Positions 52,643 to 61,990 of a DNA stretch of 64,000 nt are shown one piece after another; the first letter of the stretch is position 1; the number at the start of each line of letters is the position of its first letter. The stretch is taken from contig NZ_PVXO01000030.1 in the NCBI RefSeq assembly GCF_002995785.1, forward strand, positions 1 to 64,000, read 5' to 3'. The notes under the pieces are model-generated. The model had not been told where the DNA came from. It did not search any database and was given only the letters and a program-made list of their open reading frames with translations. The DNA comes from Clostridium liquoris. GTDB taxonomy: Bacteria > Bacillota > Clostridia > Clostridiales > Clostridiaceae. Position numbers and translations under genes: made by a program.

Positions 52643-53536
52643 ATGATAAGTTTTAAACCTCTTTCAATAGAGGATAAGGAACTATTCAACAGATTTTTAA
52701 ATCCATATACTTTTTCCACCTGTGAATATTCCTTTACAAATTTATATCTGTGGAAAAAGGGTTGTAATATAGAATATGCTATTTTAAACGATACACTAAT
52801 AATAAAAAAAGTAGACTTTGATCATTCTTCTCATTTTATGCAGCCTATAGGCTATAAAAAGGAAAACCTAAAAGAACTGGTAGATGAACTTATAAAATAT
52901 AAAGAAGAAAATGATTTAGATTATCTATTTAAAGATGTGGAAGAACCATTCTTGTTAGACCTAAAAGAAATATATAAAGATAAACTTATAATAGAGAAAG
53001 ATAGAGATAATGCCGATTATATATATTTGAAGGAAGATTTAATAAAGCTTTCTGGCAGAAAATTTCATGGTAAAAAGAATCATTATAATGCATTTATAAA
53101 AAAATATCAGTATAAGGCAGTTCCAATAACTGAAGATATTATAGGGGATTGTATGAAAGCTGCCAAAGAATGGTGTCATAAAAATGATTGCAAAGGATAT
53201 ATACTTTATGAGCTTTATGGAATTCAAGAATTGCTTAAAAATATGAACAAACTGGATTTCATAGGCATGGCTGTATATGTAGATGATAAAATCTCTGCCT
53301 TCACCATAGGTGAAAAAGTAAATAAGGATATGGCTATAATCCATATTGAAAAGGCAGATTCAAATATAAGAGGACTTTATGCTTATATTAATAAAACCTT
53401 TGTAGAGGAATATTTAAATGATGTAACCTATATAAATAGAGAACAGGATTTGGGCATAGATGGATTAAGAAAAGCAAAGCTTGCTTATAATCCTAATAAA
53501 ATTGAAATGAAATACTCTGTAAAAACTACTTCATAG
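52643..53536 (+). CDS. DUF2156 family protein (LPG-synthase C-domain-like)
   Basis: A 297-residue soluble protein with tandem GNAT-like halves. FNRFLNPYTFSTCEYSFTNLYLW and KKNHYNAFIKKYQYK, then INREQDLGIDGLRKAKLAY, are DUF2156 features. The family is related to the catalytic domain of lysyl-phosphatidylglycerol synthase. The acceptor here is unknown, and no membrane flippase domain is present. The start at 52643 follows AAGGAG. Its stop lies in a terminator stem. Confidence 0.82.
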   Translation: MISFKPLSIEDKELFNRFLNPYTFSTCEYSFTNLYLWKKGCNIEYAILNDTLIIKKVDFDHSSHFMQPIGYKKENLKELVDELIKYKEENDLDYLFKDVEEPFLLDLKEIYKDKLIIEKDRDNADYIYLKEDLIKLSGRKFHGKKNHYNAFIKKYQYKAVPITEDIIGDCMKAAKEWCHKNDCKGYILYELYGIQELLKNMNKLDFIGMAVYVDDKISAFTIGEKVNKDMAIIHIEKADSNIRGLYAYINKTFVEEYLNDVTYINREQDLGIDGLRKAKLAYNPNKIEMKYSVKTTS

Positions 53537-53549
53537 TTTTTACAGAGTA
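53513..53549. terminator. Bidirectional terminator overlapping the DUF2156 stop
   Basis: TACTCTGTAAAAACTA (53513-53528) and TAGTTTTTACAGAGTA (53534-53549) form a perfect 16-bp stem. It includes the stop codon and lies between convergent genes. Confidence 0.75.
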
Positions 53550-53584
53550 TGGATTATATCGTATAGATTATGATATGCAATAAT

Positions 53585-56512
53585 CTATTCAAAGACATTT
53601 ATTACTTTGTTAAATATATCTTTATTTTCCTTTATCCTGTCTTCACCACCAAGAACACATATATATTGTTCCTTCATACAGCTATCCACCACATTTGCTA
53701 AAGACCTAATTGAATTTATATTAGTATCTAATATTTCTTCTCTTTCTCTTTGCAAATCTTCTGTAGTTATTCGACTAAAGTAATTAGCTGCAGCTTTTTC
53801 TGCTTTCATGGATGGAGTAAGAGGTGAATCTATATCACTAATAGTTCCTATTATATATTTAGTCATTTCACGTTCATCTGTGTTAAAACTCTTTAAATAT
53901 TTTACTGCCCCATCATAAACCTGAAGAGTTCCTCTTAAATTAGGATCTCTATAGGATACAAAATACATATTTCCATTTCTATTAAAGCCGCCAAAGCATC
54001 CATAAGCTCCTCCCTGTACCCTAACATTATTCCATAGATAATCATAACTTATAATAGTTTTAAGTACTTGCATAGCCCCAGTATATTCATATCCTAATTT
54101 TCTATAGTTATAGCCCTTTGCATTATATTGTACTTTCCCAGAGGTCATTAATCCCTCATTTTCAGGCTTCAAATTAAAATTATATTCATAACACTGTAAT
54201 TTTCTGCTTCCAAGTCTATTGTATAGTATTGAGAAGTTATCTCTAAAATATTTATATTCTTCTTCCTGCATAGCTACACTTACAGTAAGATTTTCTTTAT
54301 TAAAAATAAGCATTGAGACTTCCTTTAGTTTATTTACTATATTTTCTTTTTCACTTTGGAAGTTCTTCTCTAGCTCCACTATAAAATGATAGAAAGTTAA
54401 TCCTGTTACACTTTCTAAGTAGCTTCCTACAGAAGAAAAATATGAGGCTACTCTTCCAGCAGTAACCATATGTCCTCTATCAAATATGGTCATTTCCATT
54501 CTAGATTTTAGTTCAGAAATTATCTCCTTTATACGGCTGTAATCTTCAAATTTGCTGCTTTCTATTTCTTCTCCTAGGAGTTTAAACATATCAGGAAGCT
54601 TTTCCGTCAAAGCCTTAGCCTTTATTTTTAACATTGGCACAAATCCATCTAGCTCTTTACTATCTGAATATGCTGTTGCAGTATAATATATTCCTCCAGT
54701 GTGTATATTTACTTCATTAGACAATTCTTCATAACTGTATTTCTTAGTACTAACCTTCCCTAGCACACTAGATAAAAGCCCTACATAAGGTATTAATTCC
54801 TGGGGTACTACTGTAGTATTAAAATATAAATTTATATAGGCAATTTTATTTGTAAATATATTATGTTTAAGTATCTTTATACCTGATTCTTCCCCCAATT
54901 CTAAAGGTAATTCCTCAGTATTTCTCTCTATATCGTCTATAGAAAGTAGTGGTATTTTTTTTAAACTCTCTGGAGAATCAGAAGTTGTTTGCCTTTCTTT
55001 TAACTTAGTAGTTTCTTCTATTAAGTTATTTATTTCTTTCTCTGAAAGCTTTTCCTTATAAGATTTTAGATTCTTCTTTAACTGCTCTTCTTTTTCTTCA
55101 CCTAATCCCTTTTTAGGTTTTACTATAAGCAGAGAACTATGGTTGTTATTTAATATATATTCTTTTATTAACCTTTCAAAATAATTAGACCTTAAAGCTT
55201 CCTTTACTTTTTCTAACTGCGGCTCGTAGTTAAGATGCATAAAAGGATTTCCATCATATAACCAACTATCCATACACTTTATTCCATATATAAGACCTGT
55301 AGGATATCCCCCAAAATCCGCTTCTCTTAAAGCAAATTCCTTTATATTTATTGAAGATTCTATGAGCTTTTTATCTATCCCATTTTCCACCAAATCCTTT
55401 AATGTATTAAATACCACTTGTTTAAATTCATCTTTTTTATCCTCATTAGAATTTTTTACTACCACACTAAAAGAAGGCTGCAAAATACTACTATCAAAGA
55501 TTCCAAATACATCTTTTCCTATATTAGCCCCAATAAGAGCTTTTTTTAATGGAGCTGCTGGAGTTTCCAAAAGCAAATGCTCTAATATATCAAAAGCAAG
55601 ATATAGCTCCTTGTCTGTAGATTTTCCTACAGCAAAATTTAAGCTAAGAAAGGTCTTATCCTCTTCTTTTTCATTTGGAGATATAGGATAATCTACTGTC
55701 ATTTCTCTCATTTTAGGGAAGGAAGGCTGTATCTTTATGCTAGAGTCAATATTAAGCCTGTGGAAATCCTTCAAGTAATTATCTTGAATAAATTTCAGTT
55801 CTTCTAGAACATCTCCATCTCCATATAGGAATATATAGCTATTAGATGGATGATAATACTTTTTATGAAAGTCTATAAACTCTTCATAACTAAGTTCAGG
55901 TATAAAATCTGGATCTCCTCCAGATTCCACCCCATAAGTAGTATTAGGAAATAAGGATTCTGATATCTTTCTCATTAATATAGATTCCGGTGAAGAATAA
56001 GCACCCTTCATTTCATTGTAAACTACACCTTTGTATGTAATATCGCTATTCTTATCCTCTAACTCATAATGCCATCCCTCCTGCATAAAAATTTGAGGAT
56101 AATTATATATATTAGGATAGAAAACTGCATCTAAATAGACATCCATAAGGTTAAAGAAATCTTTTTTATTTCTACTAGCTACTGGATACATGGTCTTATC
56201 TGCAAAAGTCATAGCATTTAAAAATGTATTTAAAGATCCTTTTATTAATTCTACAAAAGGCTCCTTTGTTGGAAACTTCCTTGATCCACATAGTACAGAA
56301 TGCTCTAATATATGTGCAACACCAGTACTATTCTTAGGTGGTGTTCTAAAAGCTATTGAAAATACTTTGTTGTCATCTTCATTTTCTAACTTTAATAATC
56401 TGGCACCAGTTTCTTCATGCTGAAATAATAATGCTTTTGAATTGATTTCCTTTATTGTACTCTCTTCTAATAATTTAAATCCATTATACATTTTTCCTAT
56501 TTCTAAAGTCAT
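53585..56512 (-). CDS. M16C zinc peptidase (presequence-protease-like)
   Basis: A 975-residue insulinase-superfamily peptidase of the PreP/M16C type. The inverted zinc motif is HILEH (His67, Glu70, His71) in VAHILEHSVLCGSRKF, with MNAMTFADKTMYPVAS nearby and the distal Glu in YKGVVYNEMKGAYSSPE. Two halves of about 450 residues are joined by a Lys/Glu-rich helical hairpin (about 480-520). It degrades peptides in the cytoplasm. It is a single-gene unit. Confidence 0.92.
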   Translation of the reverse strand: MTLEIGKMYNGFKLLEESTIKEINSKALLFQHEETGARLLKLENEDDNKVFSIAFRTPPKNSTGVAHILEHSVLCGSRKFPTKEPFVELIKGSLNTFLNAMTFADKTMYPVASRNKKDFFNLMDVYLDAVFYPNIYNYPQIFMQEGWHYELEDKNSDITYKGVVYNEMKGAYSSPESILMRKISESLFPNTTYGVESGGDPDFIPELSYEEFIDFHKKYYHPSNSYIFLYGDGDVLEELKFIQDNYLKDFHRLNIDSSIKIQPSFPKMREMTVDYPISPNEKEEDKTFLSLNFAVGKSTDKELYLAFDILEHLLLETPAAPLKKALIGANIGKDVFGIFDSSILQPSFSVVVKNSNEDKKDEFKQVVFNTLKDLVENGIDKKLIESSINIKEFALREADFGGYPTGLIYGIKCMDSWLYDGNPFMHLNYEPQLEKVKEALRSNYFERLIKEYILNNNHSSLLIVKPKKGLGEEKEEQLKKNLKSYKEKLSEKEINNLIEETTKLKERQTTSDSPESLKKIPLLSIDDIERNTEELPLELGEESGIKILKHNIFTNKIAYINLYFNTTVVPQELIPYVGLLSSVLGKVSTKKYSYEELSNEVNIHTGGIYYTATAYSDSKELDGFVPMLKIKAKALTEKLPDMFKLLGEEIESSKFEDYSRIKEIISELKSRMEMTIFDRGHMVTAGRVASYFSSVGSYLESVTGLTFYHFIVELEKNFQSEKENIVNKLKEVSMLIFNKENLTVSVAMQEEEYKYFRDNFSILYNRLGSRKLQCYEYNFNLKPENEGLMTSGKVQYNAKGYNYRKLGYEYTGAMQVLKTIISYDYLWNNVRVQGGAYGCFGGFNRNGNMYFVSYRDPNLRGTLQVYDGAVKYLKSFNTDEREMTKYIIGTISDIDSPLTPSMKAEKAAANYFSRITTEDLQREREEILDTNINSIRSLANVVDSCMKEQYICVLGGEDRIKENKDIFNKVINVFE

Positions 56513-56741
56513 TTTTTATCCTCCTAATCAAATATATTAATATAAAACATTTCCAGGGGCTCATAAACTATAGTATTAGTAAAATTATAATAAAAAAACA
56601 TTCTATTATAATTATATTATGCCATAAATATGAAGAGTTTTTTATATTTATTTTAAAAACTATAATATTTGTCTATATCTTGTATAAGTTGCATTATAAT
56701 AAATTTTTTATTAAATTTATTTAAATTACTCAAAAAGCGCA

Positions 56742-56770
56742 TTGACTTTTTATGCTATTATTGCTATTAT
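56742..56770 (+). promoter_or_regulatory. abrB promoter
   Basis: TTGACT (56742-56747), a 17-bp spacer and TATTAT (56765-56770), 45 bp before the abrB start. Confidence 0.55.
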
Positions 56771-56815
56771 TTAATTAAATAAAGTCGAATATTGTTTAAA
56801 GGGAGGAATTTTTTG

Positions 56816-57061
56816 ATGAAATCAACTGGTATTGTAAGAAGAGTTGACGAGCTTGGAAGAATAGTCATTCCAATCGAGTTAAGAAGAACTCTTGATATTG
56901 AAATAAAAGATTCTTTAGAAATTTTTGTAGATGGAGAACATATTATATTAAAAAAATATAATCCATCCTGCATTTTTTGCAGCAATGCAAAGGATGTAGT
57001 AAACTACAAAGGCAAAAATATCTGTAAAAGCTGTCTTGAAGAACTAAAATCAGGAAGATAA
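56816..57061 (+). CDS. abrB: AbrB-family transition-state regulator with C-terminal Cys motif
   Basis: An 81-residue DNA-binding protein. The SpoVT/AbrB swapped-hairpin domain is KSTGIVRRVDELGRIVIPIELRRTL. The C-terminal part carries CIFCSN and CKSCLEEL, a four-Cys zinc-ribbon-like pair found in clostridial AbrB homologues. It governs growth-phase switching and sporulation in relatives. The start at 56816 has GGGAGG 9 nt upstream. Confidence 0.9.
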   Translation: MKSTGIVRRVDELGRIVIPIELRRTLDIEIKDSLEIFVDGEHIILKKYNPSCIFCSNAKDVVNYKGKNICKSCLEELKSGR

Positions 57062-57191
57062 TTGTATCTTTCTATTATACACCTATTGAAAAAAGGTACA
57101 TGCCCCCATGTGCCTTTTTCATTTAATTTTTTTGAAATAAAGTTAATTATTTGATTCTTATCACGATAAGATTGGGGAGTGCAAATCTTAT

Positions 57192-57220
57192 TTAAAAAGG
57201 TTGCGTCGCAACCTTTTTAA
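57192..57220. repeat. TTGCG-hairpin, family copy 2, before the CHAP gene
   Basis: TTAAAAAGGTTGCG (57192-57205) and CGCAACCTTTTTAA (57207-57220) form a terminator-like hairpin 4 nt before the GGAGG ribosome site of the next gene. The similar hairpin is at 44272-44300. An ATAAGATT/AATCTTAT stem lies just upstream (about 57167-57190). Confidence 0.55.
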
Positions 57221-57238
57221 AATTGGAGGCTTTACAAA

Positions 57239-58456
57239 ATGAATAGATTAAAAAAATTAATTGTTATTTCATGTATTACTACTACAGTTATGAGCAATCC
57301 CTTTACTGTTTCAGTAAAGGCTTATAGTAATAATCTAACACCAAATACATTTAGCAGCGCTTATAATAATGATAACATATTTACCACCTGCGGATATAAA
57401 GGACAATGTACCTGGTTTACCTACGGTAGAGTTTTGGAAAAGCTAGACACCAAATTACCTAAAGAGTTTTATGGTAATGCTGTAGATTGGTGGTACAGCA
57501 ATTTATCCAAAAATGATTATCCTTATGGCACAAAACCAAAAGCTAATTCCATAGCTGTTTGGTCTGGCGGAAACTCAGGTTATGGTCATGTAGCCTTTGT
57601 AGAAAAGGTAGAAGGTAACACTGTATATTTTAACGAAGGTAACTTTTCCGTACGAAGGGACTATGATAAACAGTTAAAATCCCTTTCCAAAGAAAATATG
57701 AAGAAAAGAGGAAACTTATATCTTAAAGGTTACATATATTTAGAAAACAATGATGAACCAGAACATATTTCTTCCATAACAGAAAAGTATAAATATGGTA
57801 CCCCTAAAATAAATAGGGGTTCTGCATTAAATATAAGGTCAAACCCTTCCACTAGTTCTAAAATATGTGGTACATTAAAAAGTGGAGATATTTTTACAAT
57901 ACTTTCAAAAGTAGGAGATTGGTACAAAATAAAAATAAATGCTACTTATGGTTATGTAAGTAGTAAATATGTAACTCTTACTTCCAAGACGCCGTCTTCT
58001 ACAAAACCTATTGTTGATAATAAAAAATATGGTACTCCTAAAATAAATAAGGGTTCTGCATTAAATATAAGATCAAACCCTTCCATTAGTTCTAAAGTAT
58101 GTGGTACATTAAAAAGTGGAGATATTTTTACAATACTTTCAAAAGTAGGAGATTGGTATAAAATAAAAATAAATGCTACTTATGGTTATGTAAGTAGTAA
58201 ATATGTAACTCTTATTTCTAAGACGCCATCTTCCACAAAACCTATTGTTGATAATAAAAAATATGGTACTGTATCTTTAAATAATAAAAATTCAAGATTA
58301 AACTTTAGAACTTCACCTTCTAAAAAAGCTAAAATTATGACTTCTCTTCCAAATGGAACTAAAGTGCAAATATTAGGAAACACTAATGGATGGTATAAAG
58401 TAAACTATAATGGATTAACAGGTTACCTTTCTTCTCAATTGGTAAAGGTTCTATAA
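57239..58456 (+). CDS. Secreted CHAP-SH3b cell-wall hydrolase
   Basis: A 405-residue exported protein. The signal peptide (1-28) is followed by a CHAP domain with catalytic Cys57 in GQCTWFTYG and His117 in GYGHVAFVE. Three bacterial SH3 domains (about 185-250, 263-328, 340-405) bind peptidoglycan. CHAP enzymes are amidases or endopeptidases. The first two SH3 units come from a recent 234-bp tandem duplication. A hairpin just ahead of the ribosome site may tune expression. Confidence 0.88.
   Translation: MNRLKKLIVISCITTTVMSNPFTVSVKAYSNNLTPNTFSSAYNNDNIFTTCGYKGQCTWFTYGRVLEKLDTKLPKEFYGNAVDWWYSNLSKNDYPYGTKPKANSIAVWSGGNSGYGHVAFVEKVEGNTVYFNEGNFSVRRDYDKQLKSLSKENMKKRGNLYLKGYIYLENNDEPEHISSITEKYKYGTPKINRGSALNIRSNPSTSSKICGTLKSGDIFTILSKVGDWYKIKINATYGYVSSKYVTLTSKTPSSTKPIVDNKKYGTPKINKGSALNIRSNPSISSKVCGTLKSGDIFTILSKVGDWYKIKINATYGYVSSKYVTLISKTPSSTKPIVDNKKYGTVSLNNKNSRLNFRTSPSKKAKIMTSLPNGTKVQILGNTNGWYKVNYNGLTGYLSSQLVKVL
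57791..58258 (+). repeat. 234-bp tandem duplication inside the CHAP-SH3b gene
   Basis: Units start at AAATATGGTAC (57791), and the second copy at 58025; a third AAATATGGTAC opens the divergent last SH3 at 58259. Each unit is 234 bp (78 codons), and only scattered substitutions separate the copies, so the duplication is recent. Confidence 0.85.
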
Positions 58457-58480
58457 TTATAAAAGGTATAAGGTGATAAA

Positions 58481-58852
58481 TTGGACAATAAGGTAAAAAT
58501 AAAGATATCTGAAAAAGCATATGATAAAATTATGGAATTGTTAAATATTCATAAGGAATATGACTGTGTAAGATTTTCATATTCCCCTGGATGTTGCAAA
58601 TCCCCCAAGGTTTCTATATTGCTTGATAATGCGGACAATATTGATATTATAGATAAAATAGAGAATATTACCCTTATATATGATGATAATCTAATAAATA
58701 ATATACGAGAAATTCAATTAATTTATAAAAATAATAGTTTTGCAGTTAAAGCTTTACCTAGAAATAATGAATTCTCCTGCAATAATAAAAATCATAATGA
58801 TGATTCTTCATGTGACAGAGTATGCTCGAAATGCAGTAAAAAATGTAACTAA
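58481..58852 (+). CDS. HesB/IscA-like protein with Cys-rich tail
   Basis: A 123-residue protein. The first 90 residues (VKIKISEKAYDKIMELL, then FSYSPGCCKSPKVSILLD) resemble the HesB/IscA iron-sulfur carrier fold but lack the usual C-terminal CxC block. Instead the tail has CNNKNH, CDRVCSKCSKKC, a run of five closely spaced Cys. It could carry a metal or Fe-S cluster. The start is TTG at 58481 after AAGGTG. It follows the CHAP gene by 24 nt. Confidence 0.65.
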   Translation: MDNKVKIKISEKAYDKIMELLNIHKEYDCVRFSYSPGCCKSPKVSILLDNADNIDIIDKIENITLIYDDNLINNIREIQLIYKNNSFAVKALPRNNEFSCNNKNHNDDSSCDRVCSKCSKKCN

Positions 58853-58866
58853 AGAAATAAAAACTA

Positions 58867-58908
58867 TTGAGTTTTATGAATACAATTGCTATACTAATAA
58901 TTAGTATA
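58867..58908 (+). promoter_or_regulatory. osmC promoter overlapped by a perfect dyad
   Basis: TTGAGT (58867-58872), a 17-bp spacer and TATACT (58890-58895) form the promoter. TATACTAAT-A-ATTAGTATA (58890-58908) is a perfect 9-1-9 dyad covering the -10, a typical MarR-family redox-sensor site. Confidence 0.6.
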
Positions 58909-58958
58909 CTAATTACTTTTAAAGAGCTATAATTTTAAAATAAAAGGAGTGATTTATA

Positions 58959-59402
58959 ATGTTAACTACATTAAAAGCTACTGCAAAAAAAACATCTAAA
59001 GGATTACAGGTAGAATCTAATGCAAGAAGATTTAAGGTATTATTGGACGAGCCTGAAGAACTTGGTGGAACTGATACAGGTATGAACCCTATGGAACTTG
59101 TTTTATGCGGCTTAGGAGCTTGCCAGTCCATAGTAGCTGCATCTTTTGCTAAAAGCCAAGGAATAGATCTTCAGGACTTCTGGGTAGAATTAGAAGGAGA
59201 TTTTGATTCAGATGGTTTCTTAGGACTTTCTGATGTAAGACCAGGATATTCAGAAATTAGATTTAGTATGCATATAAAGAGTAGCTCTCCAGAAGAAGAA
59301 GTTAAAAAATTCGCTGATTTCATAGAAAAAACTTGTCCTGTAGGAGACAGTTTAGCAAATACAGTTAAATTAGTTAGATCTGCTGTTATAGTTGAAAGAT
59401 AA
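58959..59402 (+). CDS. OsmC/Ohr family peroxide-detoxifying protein
   Basis: A 147-residue OsmC-like protein. The two redox cysteines are in GLGACQSIVAASFAK (about residue 53) and EKTCPVGDSLANT (about residue 128), and TGMNPMELVL holds the conserved Pro-x-Glu. The family reduces organic hydroperoxides. AGGAGTG precedes the ATG. A promoter with a redox-regulator-like dyad lies just upstream. Confidence 0.88.
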   Translation: MLTTLKATAKKTSKGLQVESNARRFKVLLDEPEELGGTDTGMNPMELVLCGLGACQSIVAASFAKSQGIDLQDFWVELEGDFDSDGFLGLSDVRPGYSEIRFSMHIKSSSPEEEVKKFADFIEKTCPVGDSLANTVKLVRSAVIVER

Positions 59403-59444
59403 TATAAAAAAAATTGAGACCAATTTTTTAAAATGTAAAATAGT

Positions 59445-59488
59445 AAAGAACAAAGCTGATATTAATTCAGTCTTTGTTCTTTTTTTAT
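59445..59488. terminator. Bidirectional terminator between osmC and the kinase gene
   Basis: AAAGAACAAAG (59445-59455) and CTTTGTTCTTT (59472-59482), plus CTGA/TCAG inside, followed by TTTTTTT. A smaller AAAATTG/CAATTTT hairpin at about 59409-59430 may stop osmC first. Confidence 0.75.
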
Positions 59489-59532
59489 TTTAAAAATTAT
59501 TAACTATTTTCTATGATCTTAATTGTTTTTTA

Positions 59533-61071
59533 TTATTTACTTTTTAGCTTTACATAAAATGTTATCTCATTTCCTTCACATTCTGCCCATATATCTCCAC
59601 CATGAAGCTTTACTATATTTTTGGAAATGGCAAGTCCTAAACCACTTCCTCCAGTGGATTCGGATCTAGATTTTTCTACCCTATAGAATCTATCAAATAG
59701 TTTGTTTAAATCTCCTTTTGGTATATTCTCTCCTCTATTTTTTACATAAAAGATTCCATATTCCTCTTCCTTATACAATCCTATCTTAATATCTCCAGGT
59801 TTATAGCTATATCTAATAGCATTCATAATTAAATTTTCAAGAACCCTCACTAGTTTATCTCCATCAACTTCTGCAATAATATCTTCTTTAGCTATGTCCT
59901 TTATAATGAATACATTATTCTCCTCAAAAATTGGTACAAATTCTTCTATAAGCTGCCCCAACAATTCATTTAAGGCAATATTACTTAAATTTAACTTTAT
60001 CCCCTCTCCTGAAAGCTTAGTGTATTCAAAAAGCTCATCAATCAACAGCTTAAGCTTTTCCGATTTATTATAAGCAATATTAATATATTCCATCATTTGT
60101 TCTTCATTTTCAAACTTTTTATCCTTTATTAAATTTAAGTATCCAAGTATAGATGTAAGAGGAGTTCTCAAATCATGAGACACATTTGTTATGAGTTCAC
60201 TTTTTGTCTTTTCTATTTCCCTTTCTCTTTCTATTTTATTATTTAATTCATTAGCCATAAAATTAATATTATCAGTTAAGTTAGTCAATTCATCTTGTCC
60301 ATTTTTTTTAATTTTATAATTTAATTCTCCCTTAGCCATGTACATAACTCCTAATGCAATGTCTTGAATATATCTTACTTTTCTTCCTGTTATGAAGTAA
60401 AATAAAAATATGAAAAATATTACAGATAGTAAAAGAGCAAAAAAAGATTTCTGCTGTGGATTATATTTAGTCTCTATTTCACCTTCCGGTATGCCCTTGA
60501 CTATAACATATGCCCTTCCATCATTAAAATCCACTGGATAGAAGCTTACAAACTCACCCATATTACCCCCATCTTTATTATAATTTTTATACTCATAATA
60601 ATCATATTTAAAGGTAGTGGCATTTTTAATTACAGTGTGAATATCCACCTGAGTTTCATCTGCATTCTTTGATTTATATAATACTTTACCAGATAAATCT
60701 GTAAGCAAAATTTTATATCTATTATCTCCATAGGAATTAATTATACCCTGTATTTTTCCCTTATCATTGCAACTAATTTTTTCTTGTTCTAATTGGTTTC
60801 CTATATTTAATGTTTCATCTGACATATTTCTAATGCTGCTTGAATAGTTTATCACTGAGTAACTACTAGTCCTTGCAAAATATGAATTAGTAAAGGTGAA
60901 AACTATAAAAGCCGCAGATAAGCATATTCCAAAAACTACAATGAGTTCCCATCTAATATTTTGATTAACCCTTTCCTTTAGATTGAAATATATTTTTTCT
61001 ATCTTAGCTATAATAGCCCTAAAAGGCTTGGTAAAAAACCTCCATAACCACCTAAAAAGTCTTAGTTTCAT
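59533..61071 (-). CDS. Sensor histidine kinase (VanS/PhoR-like)
   Basis: A 512-residue membrane kinase. TM1 is at about 42-62, an extracytoplasmic sensor at 63-205, TM2 at about 209-227 and HAMP at 228-280. HisKA has the phosphoacceptor His299 in NVSHDLRTPLTSILGYL. HATPase boxes are NLIMNAIRYS and GGSGLGLAISKNI. It pairs with the OmpR-type regulator 27 nt upstream. The signal is unknown; cell-envelope stress is common in this subfamily. Confidence 0.9.
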   Translation of the reverse strand: MKLRLFRWLWRFFTKPFRAIIAKIEKIYFNLKERVNQNIRWELIVVFGICLSAAFIVFTFTNSYFARTSSYSVINYSSSIRNMSDETLNIGNQLEQEKISCNDKGKIQGIINSYGDNRYKILLTDLSGKVLYKSKNADETQVDIHTVIKNATTFKYDYYEYKNYNKDGGNMGEFVSFYPVDFNDGRAYVIVKGIPEGEIETKYNPQQKSFFALLLSVIFFIFLFYFITGRKVRYIQDIALGVMYMAKGELNYKIKKNGQDELTNLTDNINFMANELNNKIEREREIEKTKSELITNVSHDLRTPLTSILGYLNLIKDKKFENEEQMMEYINIAYNKSEKLKLLIDELFEYTKLSGEGIKLNLSNIALNELLGQLIEEFVPIFEENNVFIIKDIAKEDIIAEVDGDKLVRVLENLIMNAIRYSYKPGDIKIGLYKEEEYGIFYVKNRGENIPKGDLNKLFDRFYRVEKSRSESTGGSGLGLAISKNIVKLHGGDIWAECEGNEITFYVKLKSK

Positions 61072-61098
61072 GATTCACCTCATATCTCATATGTTATT

Positions 61099-61800
61099 TT
61101 ATAAATTGTCAACCTTATATCCTACTCCCCAAACAGTTTTAACATATTTAGGTTTTCTTGGATTATCCTCAATTTTCTCACGAAGTTTTCTTATGTGTAC
61201 CATAACCGTATTATCAGATTTAAAAAATTCTTCTTTCCAGACTCTTTCATATATTTTTTCTATGCTAAATACAATACCTTTATTTCTTCCTAATAGTTCT
61301 AATATATCAAATTCCCTTGGAGTCAGCTTTACTTCCCTATCCCCTACAATAACCTTATGAGTATCCGTATTAATTATCAATTCATCTATTTCTATAATGC
61401 TTTCATTCTCAATAGCCATAGGAACATTAAACTTTTTATATCTTCTCAGCTGAGATTTTACCCTTGCTATTAGCTCCAGCGGATTGAAAGGCTTAGTCAC
61501 ATAATCATCAGCTCCTGCAGTAAGTCCCCATATTTTATCCATATCTTCACTTTTAGCAGATAACATAATTATAGGCATATTCCTCTCTTCTCTTATTTTC
61601 ATGCAGGCTTCTATACCATCCATTTTAGGCATCATTATATCCAATATTATTAAGTCTACCCTTTTCTGTTCTAATATCTTAAGGGCTTCCTCTCCATCTT
61701 CAGCCTTTAAAATCTTGTAGCCTTCATTTCCTAAATATATTCCTATTAAATCTCTAATTTCCTTTTCATCGTCTACAATTATAATAGTTTCTTTATCCAC
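61099..61800 (-). CDS. OmpR-family response regulator (VanR/PhoP-like)
   Basis: A 233-residue regulator. The receiver has VDDEKE, phosphoacceptor Asp54 in LDIMMP and Lys in VTKPFNPLE. The winged-helix C-terminal domain has LTPREFDILELLGRN and NTVMVHIRKLREKIEDNP, then VWGVGYK. The start is GTG at 61800 with AAGGGTGG at correct spacing; the frame runs 14 codons upstream without homology. It is first in the two-gene operon. Confidence 0.92.
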   Translation of the reverse strand: MDKETIIIVDDEKEIRDLIGIYLGNEGYKILKAEDGEEALKILEQKRVDLIILDIMMPKMDGIEACMKIREERNMPIIMLSAKSEDMDKIWGLTAGADDYVTKPFNPLELIARVKSQLRRYKKFNVPMAIENESIIEIDELIINTDTHKVIVGDREVKLTPREFDILELLGRNKGIVFSIEKIYERVWKEEFFKSDNTVMVHIRKLREKIEDNPRKPKYVKTVWGVGYKVDNL

Positions 61801-61912
61801 AAATACCACCCTTCCTATTAACATTGTAACAAATTTGTCCATTTCATGTTAACACAAACACATTATAAAATAGTTGTTTATATTCTTAATAATTCCTTAA
61901 TTTTTTTATATA

Positions 61913-61969
61913 TTGACAATATTTAAAGCAACGTATACACTGTATATATACAATATATACAGTATATAC
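61913..61969 (+). promoter_or_regulatory. Promoter and operator of the GntR/ABC operon
   Basis: TTGACA (61913-61918), a 17-bp spacer and TACACT (61936-61941). A dyad overlaps the -10: GTATACACTGTATATA (61933-61948) and its inverted match TATATACAGTATATAC (61954-61969), 15 of 16 paired. This fits autorepression by the GntR protein. Confidence 0.7.
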
Positions 61970-61990
61970 GCAAAGTAGAGGAGAATGAAA

